Shown in pieces: positions 50,829-60,185 of a stretch of DNA of 64,000 nt. Below the pieces are notes generated by a model. The model saw only the letters and a list, made by a program, of their open reading frames with translations, was not told the origin of the DNA and did not search any database. This DNA is from Pirellula staleyi DSM 6068 (GTDB taxonomy: Bacteria; Planctomycetota; Planctomycetia; Pirellulales; Pirellulaceae), in NCBI GenBank assembly GCA_945875845.1, contig CAMCMB010000038.1, positions 1-64,000 of the forward strand, in the 5' to 3' direction. Every line of letters starts with the position of its first letter. The stretch's first letter is position 1. The translations under genes were made by a program, and so were the position numbers.

Positions 50829-51596
50829 CTATCGCGACGCGACTTTGGCATTTCTGCCGATGATCGCATCCACTTCTGCCAAGTCCAGCGAAGGCGAAAC
50901 ATGGTTGCTGTCGCTGATTTCGCTGTCGAAGCTCTCCGATCGTTGGAGTCCCAAGCGACGTTGGATTTCCAATCGGTCTGCGATCTCGATGGTCAAATCC
51001 ATCGCCTTGCGAGAAGCCGAATTGGCAAGAGCCGATTGTTCAAGCTCTCCGCGCATCTTCATCGATGCATAGTCGGCTCGGAACGAATCAAGCTTATCTC
51101 GTAGGAGATCGCGATCAAGCTTTTGCTTTTCGTAGGCGACGAGCATCTTTTCGTAGCTTTCTCGCTTGCGATCCAGCGTGGACTTCATACTGGTCAACGT
51201 TTCCGACTGTGACTTAAAGCGAGCAACTCGCTTTATCATCGCCGACTCAAGGCCGGTCTTGGTTGCGTCGCAGGTCGTGCTAACGAACTTGGTCTTGAGT
51301 CCGCCCAAATCGGATTGGATTTGAGCAAGTCCCTTTTCCTTGTCGGCAACTTGAGCGGCGTAGCGATCCAACGCTACTGATTCTTCAACGACCACGCGGC
51401 CGTTGCTTGCTAGCTCGGAATCGAGTTGTTTGATCGACAGATCGAGCCGCTCGATATCGACCGCGACGGGAATGGACGTCTTGAACCAATTGGTAACGTA
51501 TTTAACGGCAATCGTTCCATAATCCTTGACGGTGCCGCCCACTCCGCTCATGCCAAGAACCAAAACGACTGCGGCAACTGCAACTGCTTTTTTCAT
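50829..51596 (-). CDS. Exported coiled-coil protein of unknown function
   Basis: 255 residues. N-terminal signal peptide or anchor (MKKAVAVAAVVLVLGMSGVGG), then nearly continuous coiled coil (about 50-200: VDIERLDLSIKQLDSELASNG, TLTSMKSTLDRKRESYEKML, LDRDLLRDKLDSFRADYASM). The tail is Ser/Asp-rich. The plan resembles phage-shock/PspA-like helical proteins, but the export signal argues against that. Same strand as the sigma factor/partner pair upstream and the other coiled-coil gene downstream; possibly one regulon. Confidence 0.7.
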   Translation of the reverse strand: MKKAVAVAAVVLVLGMSGVGGTVKDYGTIAVKYVTNWFKTSIPVAVDIERLDLSIKQLDSELASNGRVVVEESVALDRYAAQVADKEKGLAQIQSDLGGLKTKFVSTTCDATKTGLESAMIKRVARFKSQSETLTSMKSTLDRKRESYEKMLVAYEKQKLDRDLLRDKLDSFRADYASMKMRGELEQSALANSASRKAMDLTIEIADRLEIQRRLGLQRSESFDSEISDSNHVSPSLDLAEVDAIIGRNAKVASR

Positions 51597-51959
51597 AACC
51601 TATTCTCCCCAAAACAAACGACCGTGAATCACGGCGACCAACATCGGTGCCTTGTACACTGAGGAAACGTTGGGAGATTGGAAAATATTCCCGAGGTCGT
51701 AAAGATTTTTGGGTTTCCGGAGGGCTCGAAATTAGCACGACGAGTAAGCTGGTGATTGCTTTACCTAACCGGGAACTCCTTTGACCGATCTGGGGATTAA
51801 ATAACCTGGGTAGCGGATTGATTTGCGTGTTTAACGACAAGCACTTCTAAAACCAAGTAATCTACTCTTCTCCCCTTTACTGCCCTGGCCCTCTGGGGAG
51901 AGGGCTGGCCGAAGCGGGGCGTGGGGGAGAAAAACACAACCGCAGACTAAGGTCTTGAC
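51597..51959. other. Intergenic region with degenerate REP arm
   Basis: Holds the rightmost, degenerate REP-like arm (51733-51756, TAGCACGACGAGTAAGCTGG) and an unrelated GGCCCTCTGGGGAGAGGGC hairpin-like motif near 51890. No gene seen. Confidence 0.5.
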
Positions 51960-52856
51960 TCACGATAGCTCCAAAGCCCGCTTCTTCAGAGCGTCCTTAA
52001 GGCGATTGATCGTTTTGTCCGCTTTCAAATTCACATCGCTAAACGAGTCGGCATTCCGTCTCAACTCTGCTAAATAGGAATCAATTTCTTTGGCCCAATC
52101 CGAGCATTTGCCGACCAACCATTTCCGGTCAACATCGTCGAGTGGTTTATGCGCTGCAGCGATCAAGGTATCGCAACCGTGACGAAACTCGGTCAGCCTC
52201 TTCTCTAGCTCTTGAGCATTCAAGGGACGCTTGTCCGCCCACTGGCGAGCTGCGTCGGACAGATTGCTCAAATACTTGCGTGCGCTTACATCCTGAGCCA
52301 GCAACCCTGGTTGGTCGAATCCCCAGCCCGATGGTTTACCGCCAGTTTGCGACCATAAACCAAGCACGACAAGCACCGTCGCGGCTAACGCAGCAAGTGT
52401 TGCAACGGCTTTTCCAGACAACCGAGTGGTTTCTGGAGCATTCTTGGAGTTTGCGAGTTGTACATTAGGAAACCGATTTGATTCCTTACTAATGGCCTGG
52501 CTGACACGAGTAGTAGATTGATTGACGGCTTCGCGGTCTGCTGCGGACAAGGGGACTTGGTCCCAGTACGAGCCTCCACTTGAAAGCACCTGCTCCTGTA
52601 ATTCCAAAATGGCTGCCGGATTTTGAAACAGCGCAGAGATTTGCTGGGTGCTCAGTGATCCCAGGCCTCGTTGCAAAAGCTCCGGCAGTTGACGGCCGCA
52701 AATCTCGTCGAGCGTCTGCTGTTGGCGAGGTTGGCTTTTGTAAAGGGTCTCCAGTTGAACCACTAGCCCAGCGAACTCCAGGCCGACTAATTGCTGCTCA
52801 AGCCATCTTGGCCAATCGGCATTGTTCTCAGGCACTTCGAAGATAGTTAGTTTCAC
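51960..52856 (-). CDS. Single-pass membrane protein, probable partner of the ECF sigma factor
   Basis: 298 residues beginning with GTG inside GTGA, which overlaps the sigma factor stop by 4 bases (translational coupling). N-terminal cytoplasmic part of about 145 residues (LDEICGRQLPELLQRGLGSL), one membrane segment (AVATLAALAATVLVVLGLW, about 150-168), then a C-terminal extracytoplasmic helical part. It lacks the zinc-binding HxxxCxxC of classical ZAS anti-sigma factors. The role as anti-sigma or sensor is inferred from coupling and topology. Confidence 0.65.
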   Translation of the reverse strand: MKLTIFEVPENNADWPRWLEQQLVGLEFAGLVVQLETLYKSQPRQQQTLDEICGRQLPELLQRGLGSLSTQQISALFQNPAAILELQEQVLSSGGSYWDQVPLSAADREAVNQSTTRVSQAISKESNRFPNVQLANSKNAPETTRLSGKAVATLAALAATVLVVLGLWSQTGGKPSGWGFDQPGLLAQDVSARKYLSNLSDAARQWADKRPLNAQELEKRLTEFRHGCDTLIAAAHKPLDDVDRKWLVGKCSDWAKEIDSYLAELRRNADSFSDVNLKADKTINRLKDALKKRALELS

Positions 52857-53422
52857 GATAGCTTCCCTTCTATGCAGAGTTTCATGTCCTTGGTTCCACG
52901 AAGGATTCTCGTACCGACGGTTCCGCTTGGGATACCCAAGGATTCGCCCATCTCTCGGTAGGAGGCACCATTCAATCGGAGGACGATCACCTGTCGAAAA
53001 ACTGCCTCAATCTCCTTCAAGCAGTCTTCAAACGCCGATGCCCGTTCCGATTCCATTAACCGCTGAAGGACATCCTGTCCCTCACTTCTTTTTGCTTTCT
53101 CGTGTTCGATGGCCTCGTCGCTTTTGTTCGTGTATTTCTTCGCACGCCGCCCTTCGTTATTGGACTCGTTGCCTGCTACACGCATCAGCCAATGCCGTAG
53201 GTCGTCACCTGACTTTTCGCGAAACGACTCTATATGCATGAAGGCTTTAATCCAGGCCTCCTGCACCGCATCTTCTGCAGCGGCAGTTCCCCAGCATTTG
53301 GCTGAGCAGTAAGCTAAAAGTCGGGGTGTCCACATCTCAATGATCTCATTCCACGCTTGGTTATCGCCGTTGCAAGCACGGCCAATGAGGTGCTTTATTC
53401 TATCATCATCACCAGTTTCCAT
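52853..53422 (-). CDS. ECF-type RNA polymerase sigma factor
   Basis: About 189 residues. Region 2: NQAWNEIIEMWTPRLLAYCS and AAAEDAVQEAWIKAFMHIESF. Region 4: EAVFRQVIVLRLNGASYREM and GIPSGTVGTRILRGTKDMK (helix-turn-helix). The frame extends to 53629, but the ATG at 53422 has GGAAAG upstream and starts METGDDDRIKHLI, close to region 2 as usual. It directs transcription in response to a signal, probably through the overlapping membrane protein. Confidence 0.9.
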   Translation of the reverse strand: METGDDDRIKHLIGRACNGDNQAWNEIIEMWTPRLLAYCSAKCWGTAAAEDAVQEAWIKAFMHIESFREKSGDDLRHWLMRVAGNESNNEGRRAKKYTNKSDEAIEHEKAKRSEGQDVLQRLMESERASAFEDCLKEIEAVFRQVIVLRLNGASYREMGESLGIPSGTVGTRILRGTKDMKLCIEGKLS

Positions 53423-53722
53423 GTGTGCTTTCCATGAGCGTGCCGAACCGAATTCTTCGCAGGACCAGTGTAACCATTGTTGGTTGTGAGAATAAGCTGC
53501 CTGATTCAAGACGGAAGTAAATGTCAATCGACTTATCGCGGTACTGGCGATGCTGCGAAAAACAGCCTCGCAACCAAAGGAAACGATCGTCGAGGAATAA
53601 TTCTTCCCGTCGAATTGAAAAGTTTTCAAAATCGCGGATCGCAGCGACAGTACGGTTGCTAAATCAGGGTTCTCGACGAGAACTCGCGCGCCTGCGCGAG
53701 GTGCGATGTTCCATTGCTATTA

Positions 53723-56140
53723 TCACTTTTTCTTGCGACTGTTTTTTTTGAGGCGACTTGCGAGCTTTTCGCTTTTGGGTGCGGATTCACGCGATTTGCG
53801 TTTCTTGCCTTTGCCATCCGATTCTTTTTTCGCGGCTTTGTTTTTTCGCGGCTCAAGCGACAGAGGTGTGGCTCGTCGTCCGACTTGCTCTAGACCGAAA
53901 TGCAACTCCCGTTTCGCTGTATCGATGCGCTGTATGCGAACGATGACTTCGTCTCCGAGCCGAAATCGATTTCCGTCTTTGTAGCCTTCCAACGTATGAG
54001 TATCTTTGTCGAACCGATAGCGATCGTTGGGTAGATCGCGAACTCCGATCACGCCGTCCACCGGAACCTCAATCGCTCGAACCGTTAAACCGATAGGACG
54101 TACGCCAGACACGACCCCGGTAAGCAATTCTCCTTGCTTCTTGGACAAGAAGTGCAGAAGCTTAACACGGATCAGTTCGCGTTCAGCGCTTTCTGCATTC
54201 TGTTCGGCATCGCTGCATTGCTGCCCAAGCTGTTCGAGGACTTTTTCGTCCTCGCGGGCTGGCTTGCCATCAAGAAGCTTCTGCACAATTCGGTGTACCA
54301 CCAAATCTGGGTACCGTCGGATGGGACTTGTAAAGTGGCAATAGTGAGTCATGTCGAGGGCGTAGTGGCGTTCGAATTCCGCTTGGTAGACGGCCTTGGA
54401 CATACTTTTGAGAATTGCATAATTGACTGCGTACTCGGTTGGCTGCCCTCGCACTGCGTCGACGACACGTTGGATCTCAAAGCGGTCTTCCATGTTCTCG
54501 GCGGGAATGCCCAGGGCTCTCACGAATTCATTGAGTCTTCGTAGCTTGAGTCGATTCGGTGGTGCGTGCGCACGTCGTAAGAACGGGAGATTCAGCGAAT
54601 CGAGCCAAGCTGCAACCGCTTGGTTTGCAGCCAACATGCACTCCTCGATCATCTGATGGCTGACGGTATGTTGCACGAGGTGGGCACCTCGAACTTTGCC
54701 CATCTTGTCCAGATCGATTTTGACTTCGGGGAGCGTTAACTCGAGTGCACCTTGTTTGTTGCGAATGCCCCTGAGTACCATCGCCAATTCATGCATGTCC
54801 GAGACGAGTTGGAAGATCTCCGGTGTGAGTTTCGGACGCCAGACTTCGCGATCTTCAAGGTATTGATCGATTTGCTCGTAGTTGAAACGTTGTTGGTTGC
54901 GAATGACGCTGTTGAAGACGTGATTATGGATGAGAGTACCATCGGGCGTGTACTCCATGAATACGGTCTTGGAAAGACGGTTGCGATCAGGTTGAAGCGA
55001 TGCCAGATGATTGCTGATCGTTTCCGGGATCATCGGAATGACGCGATCCGGCAAGTAAACGCTGGTACCGCGTTTGCGAGCCTCTTCATCTAAAGCCGAT
55101 CCGATTGGGACGAAATGAGAAACGTCTGCAATGTGCACTTGCAGTTCCCAGTTTCCCTTTTCATTCTTGCAGAGTGAAATCGCGTCATCGAAATCGCGAG
55201 CATCGACCGGATCAATGGTCAACGTTGGGACGGCCCGCAAATCGAGGCGTCCTTCCGGAATGATATCTTCCTCGAACAGGTCGGCCTGTTTTCTAGCGAC
55301 TTCGAGGGCGGCGGCTGGATACTCTTCGGGCAACCCAAACTGATGCATTACGGCGAGTGTGTCTACGGCCGGGTTTTTGCTGCTGCCAAGGACCTTGAGG
55401 ATAACTCCTTCGCCTGGGTGGAACGCATCGGGAAATCGAACGATCTCGACAATCACTTTGTCGCTATCGTTCACTGGCAGCCCCCGAATGTCCCCGATTT
55501 GGATTGGATGTTCCAGTTTGGCTCCGTCCAACCAAACGATCGACTTACCATCCAGCATTTGATAAGTACCGGAGAACTCGCGGCGCGATCGGACGACGAT
55601 CTCTTCCACGGTGCCTTCGGTCCGACCATCCTTTCCACTTCGAACCACCCGAATTCGAACCGTGTCTCCTTCCATGGCGCCGAGCGTGGCGGGGGGAGGA
55701 ATGAAGACATCATCCATGCGTGCTTCGTCGGATGCAGGCGCAACTCGCACGAAGCCAAAACCACCGGAAGAAGCGGTTCGGAAAACGCCAGTTAGCTCGT
55801 TTTTTTCGCGTCGAGCTCTCTTGCCCGACCTGGGACTTGGCTCTGGACTTGGCTCTGGACTTGGCTCTGGACTTGACTCTGGACGTTTGTCTGGACGTTT
55901 GTCTGGACTTAGTTGCTTGGATGAACCCTTAGGAGGATTCTCATGAGGCTTGAACACCAAATGATTCGCTCCAAATGCAATCTGTTCGGTGCGTATCAAT
56001 TGCTTGATGGCTCGTCTCAGACGCGGAAAGTCTTCCTCGGGCAGTTTCAGCAGTTTAAGGATGACGCTGGGTTTAGACGGCTTGTAGTCAGCCGAAAAGA
56101 CAAGTTTCAAAACTTGCTGGGTGAGTAGCTCTGGATTCAT
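53723..56140 (-). CDS. rnr: Ribonuclease R (RNB family 3'-5' exoribonuclease)
   Basis: About 805 residues: a winged-helix-like N-terminus (LLKLPEEDFPRLRRAIKQLI), cold-shock domains (GGFGFVRVAP), the RNB catalytic domain with IDPVDARDFDDAISL (metal-binding Asp cluster) and HYCHFTSPIRRYPDLVVHR, an S1 domain (TGVVSGVRPIGLTVRAI), and a Lys-rich tail. An insertion of PEPS repeats (SPEPSPEPSPEPSP) lies between the N-terminal and cold-shock parts. The frame opens with TTG at 56203; the ATG at 56140 (MNPELLTQQVLK) is preferred. Degrades structured RNA. Confidence 0.92.
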   Translation of the reverse strand: MNPELLTQQVLKLVFSADYKPSKPSVILKLLKLPEEDFPRLRRAIKQLIRTEQIAFGANHLVFKPHENPPKGSSKQLSPDKRPDKRPESSPEPSPEPSPEPSPRSGKRARREKNELTGVFRTASSGGFGFVRVAPASDEARMDDVFIPPPATLGAMEGDTVRIRVVRSGKDGRTEGTVEEIVVRSRREFSGTYQMLDGKSIVWLDGAKLEHPIQIGDIRGLPVNDSDKVIVEIVRFPDAFHPGEGVILKVLGSSKNPAVDTLAVMHQFGLPEEYPAAALEVARKQADLFEEDIIPEGRLDLRAVPTLTIDPVDARDFDDAISLCKNEKGNWELQVHIADVSHFVPIGSALDEEARKRGTSVYLPDRVIPMIPETISNHLASLQPDRNRLSKTVFMEYTPDGTLIHNHVFNSVIRNQQRFNYEQIDQYLEDREVWRPKLTPEIFQLVSDMHELAMVLRGIRNKQGALELTLPEVKIDLDKMGKVRGAHLVQHTVSHQMIEECMLAANQAVAAWLDSLNLPFLRRAHAPPNRLKLRRLNEFVRALGIPAENMEDRFEIQRVVDAVRGQPTEYAVNYAILKSMSKAVYQAEFERHYALDMTHYCHFTSPIRRYPDLVVHRIVQKLLDGKPAREDEKVLEQLGQQCSDAEQNAESAERELIRVKLLHFLSKKQGELLTGVVSGVRPIGLTVRAIEVPVDGVIGVRDLPNDRYRFDKDTHTLEGYKDGNRFRLGDEVIVRIQRIDTAKRELHFGLEQVGRRATPLSLEPRKNKAAKKESDGKGKKRKSRESAPKSEKLASRLKKNSRKKK

Positions 56141-56287
56141 ATCTTCATAAGTATAACTGTTTATACAGATTTTGCTATATGATGCTGAGCGATTCTCACT
56201 CAAACCCGCATTGAATTCATGCCGAGGGCGTTACTTGTGTCCAAGCAGGAGTAATCGCCAAATGCAGTTTACGGTACACTGCTGCTG

Positions 56288-57334
56288 ATGAGGCCACGAC
56301 TGAGACTTTGGGGAAAAAAACGCGGCGGGCGAATGTCCGGGTGGTGGTTCGTAGGCTCACTTGGCGAAGCGTTGTTTTTTGCCTCTTTTTTCTTGGTTGG
56401 AATACTGTGCTTTACCACGATTGTGGTTTGGCAATTTCTGTCACCAAGCACGCAGGTTGTTCGAATCGGCTATGGATTTTGGTTGCTCACGACCGTCTCA
56501 GCAGCTGGAATCGTGCTTGGGGCGGTTGGTTTTTGGTATCGGGTTCTGAAGGTTGCCACGAGCGACGAGCACCGGGAAGTGATTGCCAAACATGGCATTG
56601 TATCCCGCCCGAATCAACCGCATGTCAAGACAGTGCTACCTCCGACGGTCCCGCGCTTGAGTGCATTTACCGATAGCCCGGGCGCGAAACTTGCCTATCG
56701 ATTGCCTTGTGAATGGCCTGGAACCGGGTCGCTCATTGCCATTGGTTTGTTCTCCATGTGTTGGAACGCCATGGTGGCGGTGTTCACCGTGTTTGCTGTC
56801 AAGGGCCTTCTGAGCGGGGACATCCAATATCGTTTGCTGATCTTGCTTTTTCCAGGGATTTACATTGGGCTTCGGTCCGGTCAGATGTTTTTCAAATCCT
56901 ACGTTCAAGCCATCGGGATCGGCTCGACCACGGTTGAAATAGAGGACTTACCGCTCGTGCCCGGTGAAAATTACAAGTTATTGTTGGTGCAATATGGACG
57001 ACTCGTGATCAAGAAACTCACGATTCGACTAGTATGCGAGGAGGAAAGCACGTATCATTTTGGAACGGATATTCGTACCGAGCAGCAAGTGGTTCGCCAG
57101 ATTCCCATTCTCGATCAAGGGCGATCGCGAATCGATTGGGGCAGACCGCTTGAACTCGAATGTGAAATATCGATTCCGACTGACGCCATGCACTCGTTTC
57201 AGAGTTTACACAACGCCATCCACTGGAAAATCATTGTCGAAGGAGAGGCAAATCGATGGCCATCGTACTGCCGAAGTTTCCCCGTAGTGGTGTACCCTCA
57301 CGGTCGCACCAAACCGGTCAGTCAGTCATCATGA
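56288..57334 (+). CDS. Membrane protein of unknown function with beta-rich C-terminal domain
   Basis: 348 residues. Four hydrophobic helices (about 24-50, 60-83, 150-172, 180-200), then a soluble beta-sandwich-like part (VEIEDLPLVPGENYKLLLVQ, LVIKKLTIRLVCEEES, PLELECEISIPTD). A second possible start is the ATG at 56333. The TGA stop overlaps the ATG of the next gene in ATGA. I do not recognise the family. Confidence 0.72.
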   Translation: MRPRLRLWGKKRGGRMSGWWFVGSLGEALFFASFFLVGILCFTTIVVWQFLSPSTQVVRIGYGFWLLTTVSAAGIVLGAVGFWYRVLKVATSDEHREVIAKHGIVSRPNQPHVKTVLPPTVPRLSAFTDSPGAKLAYRLPCEWPGTGSLIAIGLFSMCWNAMVAVFTVFAVKGLLSGDIQYRLLILLFPGIYIGLRSGQMFFKSYVQAIGIGSTTVEIEDLPLVPGENYKLLLVQYGRLVIKKLTIRLVCEEESTYHFGTDIRTEQQVVRQIPILDQGRSRIDWGRPLELECEISIPTDAMHSFQSLHNAIHWKIIVEGEANRWPSYCRSFPVVVYPHGRTKPVSQSS

Positions 57335-57702
57335 TTCGATTGCTTGGTTTGCAGCCAATGTATATGCCGCATGACCTTCTCGAGTTTGAATATCGAGTAT
57401 CCAACGTGGACCAAAACTCCATTTCAGCGGTCGAGGCTTCGGTCGTTTGGTTGACCGAAGGCAAAGGCACAGAGGATCTCGGAGTCCATTCGTTTCAACG
57501 CCTTACCGGTAATGCGTTGGTAGTCACAGACTGGTCGATACCACAAAAAGTTCAAGTCCCATTGCCGGATTCGCCGCTTTCTTACGAAGGGCGACTGGTG
57601 AAAATATCTTGGTGCGTTCGAGTTCGATTTTACTTGAACGACGGAACAGAACTCGTCGCACAGCAACCTTTCTACTTGGGCACGATCACCCGCGAAGTTT
57701 GA
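57331..57702 (+). CDS. Small beta-sandwich protein, operon partner of the membrane protein
   Basis: About 123 residues starting MIRLLGLQPMYMPHDLLEFEYRV. The frame opens at 57256, but the ATG at 57331 forms a 4-base ATGA overlap with the preceding stop, the normal coupled arrangement. All-beta character (AVEASVVWLTEGKG, GRLVKISWCVRVRFYL) resembles the C-terminal half of its neighbour; an arrestin- or Ig-like fold is plausible. Function unknown. Confidence 0.7.
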   Translation: MIRLLGLQPMYMPHDLLEFEYRVSNVDQNSISAVEASVVWLTEGKGTEDLGVHSFQRLTGNALVVTDWSIPQKVQVPLPDSPLSYEGRLVKISWCVRVRFYLNDGTELVAQQPFYLGTITREV

Positions 57703-57808
57703 CGAGCCCATTTGCAGGCAAAACATCGTCGCCATTTGCTCCGTGAAAGTTGCGTTCTCGGTCGGATAGGCGATGGTAACCCGACGCGTGACGGCGTGTT
57801 GATTTAAT

Positions 57809-57870
57809 GGTACGACGGACTTCCTAGTCCGTCGAATTCCCCATCGATGGACTTGGAAGTCCATCGTACC
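57809..57870. repeat. Twin-hairpin dispersed repeat, copy 2
   Basis: Matches 12-73 at all but two positions. Both changes lie in the second hairpin and are complementary (CGACGG to CGATGG on one arm, CCGTCG to CCATCG on the other), so the stem stays perfect. The common downstream flank CGCCCTTACCCAATAA is also shared with copy 1. Confidence 0.88.
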
Positions 57871-57981
57871 GCCCTTACCCAATAATAATTCACTGCCGAA
57901 ACGCGAATCCCCTAACCCCGCCGTCGGCACCTCTCTCCCCGGAGTACCGGCGCGAGGGGGATAGGGATGTAGGGAATGGAC

Positions 57982-58926
57982 CTACTTTCGATCGAATCGG
58001 CGATCGCTCAACACGACCCCGATTGCAATTCCTGCCAGCAATCCGCCCACGTGCGCTAAATTTGCAAGGTTCATCCCTTGGGTAAAGCCCAAGACCAAAA
58101 TCAGGGCGGTCATAATGTAGGCTTGCGGCGGAAGTACAAACCCCAGATCCGGCCGCAACTTGGTCTTGGCCGCGAGGTATCCAAGCAACCCCATAATCAC
58201 GCCGGAAATTCCGACAAAGTTCGGAGAACCAAACCATCGTGGAGGCGTGAGACCTTGAAGCAAGTGGGAACAAATGGCCACGAAGAGAACGATCAAGGCA
58301 TACTTGCCAGTCCCCTCCAGACGCTCCGTAACTCGCCCCAAGCTTGCCAGCGCGAGCATGTTCAGCAGCAAGTGGAGGGGATCTCCGTGCAAAAAGCCGG
58401 GCGTCAAGACTCGCCAGATCTCTCCCTGCTTGAGCGAAGCTGCCGGATCGCCGGACATCAGATAAAGCTTTAGGTCGACGAAACCCAACTTTTGCATTGC
58501 AAGATTGCCCAGGCTACCGCTTTGTGTTCCATCCGACAATAGAAACTTGACGACACCGAAAAAGACACAAATGAGAATCAAAGTGATCGTTAACGGTGGT
58601 AGGCGACCACTGGTTAGGTTTGGGCTCACGCGAGTCACGGGATTTTGAATGTACTTCCGCCTCTCGATCGATTTCTGCTTTTGCTCCTTCAGTATGGTTC
58701 TTGCTTGATCGACTGCTTGCTTAAATTTGGGATCGTTCGGTGATTGCAAGAAATCTTGATGCGCTTCGCGAGCCATTTCGGTTTTGTCTTCATCCCGAAT
58801 CCAAATGTCCCATTTGTCTGATTCCGTGGTGGCCGGCTCGACGTGAGTCGAAATATCTTGGGTTACCAGATATGCTACGAAAGCCTCGGCCGCTGATTTC
58901 CCCGAGATAGAAGTCAATTGTCTCAT
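57982..58926 (-). CDS. Rhomboid family intramembrane serine protease
   Basis: 314 residues. The N-terminal 60 residues form a small alpha/beta domain seen in many bacterial rhomboids (ISTHVEPATTESDKWDIWI). Six membrane helices follow. Catalytic Ser is in VGISGVIMG (GxSG), His in NLAHVGG; FLHGDPLHLLLNM is the usual loop/helix 2 His-Asn region. It cleaves transmembrane substrates within the bilayer. It ends 9 bp before the stop of the upstream SprT-like gene, on the same strand. Confidence 0.92.
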   Translation of the reverse strand: MRQLTSISGKSAAEAFVAYLVTQDISTHVEPATTESDKWDIWIRDEDKTEMAREAHQDFLQSPNDPKFKQAVDQARTILKEQKQKSIERRKYIQNPVTRVSPNLTSGRLPPLTITLILICVFFGVVKFLLSDGTQSGSLGNLAMQKLGFVDLKLYLMSGDPAASLKQGEIWRVLTPGFLHGDPLHLLLNMLALASLGRVTERLEGTGKYALIVLFVAICSHLLQGLTPPRWFGSPNFVGISGVIMGLLGYLAAKTKLRPDLGFVLPPQAYIMTALILVLGFTQGMNLANLAHVGGLLAGIAIGVVLSDRRFDRK

Positions 58927-58935
58927 GGATGTTGC

Positions 58936-59949
58936 TTAGGTAATGGGTCGGAGTTGTTGGATTGGGACATAGTATTTCAAGTACCTCTTTCCATTGCTAT
59001 AACGTTCGCCGCGTGGGTCTTCCACCAAAATGGTTGCGCGGCGTGTGATTCTGTTAACAACCCCGTGAAGGAGTCTACCTTCGAACGGAAACGCAACATG
59101 GGCTCCAGCCCGAATATTGAATTCCTTGGCTGCCCGTTCTTGCTGCGTAATCAATTCGTGCTTGTGTTCGGTATGACCGAACATGTTGCGAGCGATCGAC
59201 TGAAATCGGCTAGCCGAGCAATCGCTTTGAATCCAGGCCAGCATTTCGCACAGGTGAATCATCTCATGTTCTACAATCCGCTGCATGGCCGTCAATCGAT
59301 CCATGCACTCGTACCCGCACACTCGAATCGAATCGTTTGGCTTCCGAAAAGATTGAAACAACAAGGATGTCGAGATCGCTATCTCGTAGTGAGTTCGACT
59401 GGGTTTGGATCGGGTGCCGCGATAAATGGTCCGCGTTGTCTTTCCGCCCGCGCGTGTCATCCTGGCACTTAATCGAAATGATAGTCCATAGGATCTTGCG
59501 AGTGGCAAACAGAGTCCTTGGAAAAAAAAATCATCATAGGCCTCGGCCATGCTCTCAAGATCTTGCTTGCAGACGCGTTGGAAATTGCGAGTCTCCATCG
59601 ACTTGGAAACACGAAGAACGCTTGTCCCGATCCGCTGTTGAATATTTTCACGATCTGCCCAAGTTTCAGGAGTTCGAAACAAAAGTTCAGCCAAACTGCG
59701 TTGGAGCACAGTGCGACTGGTCGCGGCAGGCGGAGCCAAGAGGTGGGGTTGGGGAACCATTGGTTTGGAAGCGGCTGAAGCTGGTTTGGAAGCGGCCGAA
59801 GCCGGTGGCTCTATCCGAGCCTTGTTTGAGGCGAAACTGCCGGTCGGGGCCCGGCCCGATTGGCCCTTTTGGTTCCCTGAAGCATACGAAGGGGCGAGGT
59901 CGGACACGCGTCGTGGGTTCGGATTCTCTTTTCCTTGCGAATCGTTCAC
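58936..59949 (-). CDS. SprT-like zinc metalloprotease domain protein
   Basis: About 337 residues. The frame is open from 60081, but the GTG at 59949 has GGAGG 5-6 bases upstream. N-terminal 80 residues are low-complexity, with a short repeat GLEAAEAG-like on the opposite strand that encodes SAASKPASAASKP. The SprT-like domain has LCLPLARSYGLSF, IVEHEMIHLCEML (HExxH-type, here HEMIH) and a third ligand candidate in FGHTEHKHE. The C-terminal part (YSNGKRYLKYYVP) is unassigned. Related to DNA-protein crosslink repair proteases, but the bacterial role is unclear. Confidence 0.8.
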   Translation of the reverse strand: MNDSQGKENPNPRRVSDLAPSYASGNQKGQSGRAPTGSFASNKARIEPPASAASKPASAASKPMVPQPHLLAPPAATSRTVLQRSLAELLFRTPETWADRENIQQRIGTSVLRVSKSMETRNFQRVCKQDLESMAEAYDDFFFQGLCLPLARSYGLSFRLSARMTRAGGKTTRTIYRGTRSKPSRTHYEIAISTSLLFQSFRKPNDSIRVCGYECMDRLTAMQRIVEHEMIHLCEMLAWIQSDCSASRFQSIARNMFGHTEHKHELITQQERAAKEFNIRAGAHVAFPFEGRLLHGVVNRITRRATILVEDPRGERYSNGKRYLKYYVPIQQLRPIT

Positions 59950-60185
59950 AGTTTCCTCCGTTTCATTTATCAGCGAAATCCGCGTTTTCGCTCTTACGAA
60001 CCGGATAATATAACATGGATCGGGAGTCGAACGCACCTGCAACAATCCGTGATCAGGCGATATACTGCAGGGATTAAACAACTAAATTGTTCTGAAAAAT
60101 GCAGCTGACATTTCGGCGTTTTTGTGTGTCGCAAGACTTCGATTCACCGATCGCCTAACTCCAACCCATTTATTGTTGCGATTAC

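Noticed and set aside
42004-51756. Possible CRISPR array, suggested by repeated 24-bp sequences
   Set aside because: Spacing is irregular, orientation alternates, genes lie between copies and no cas genes occur. REP-like repeats fit better.
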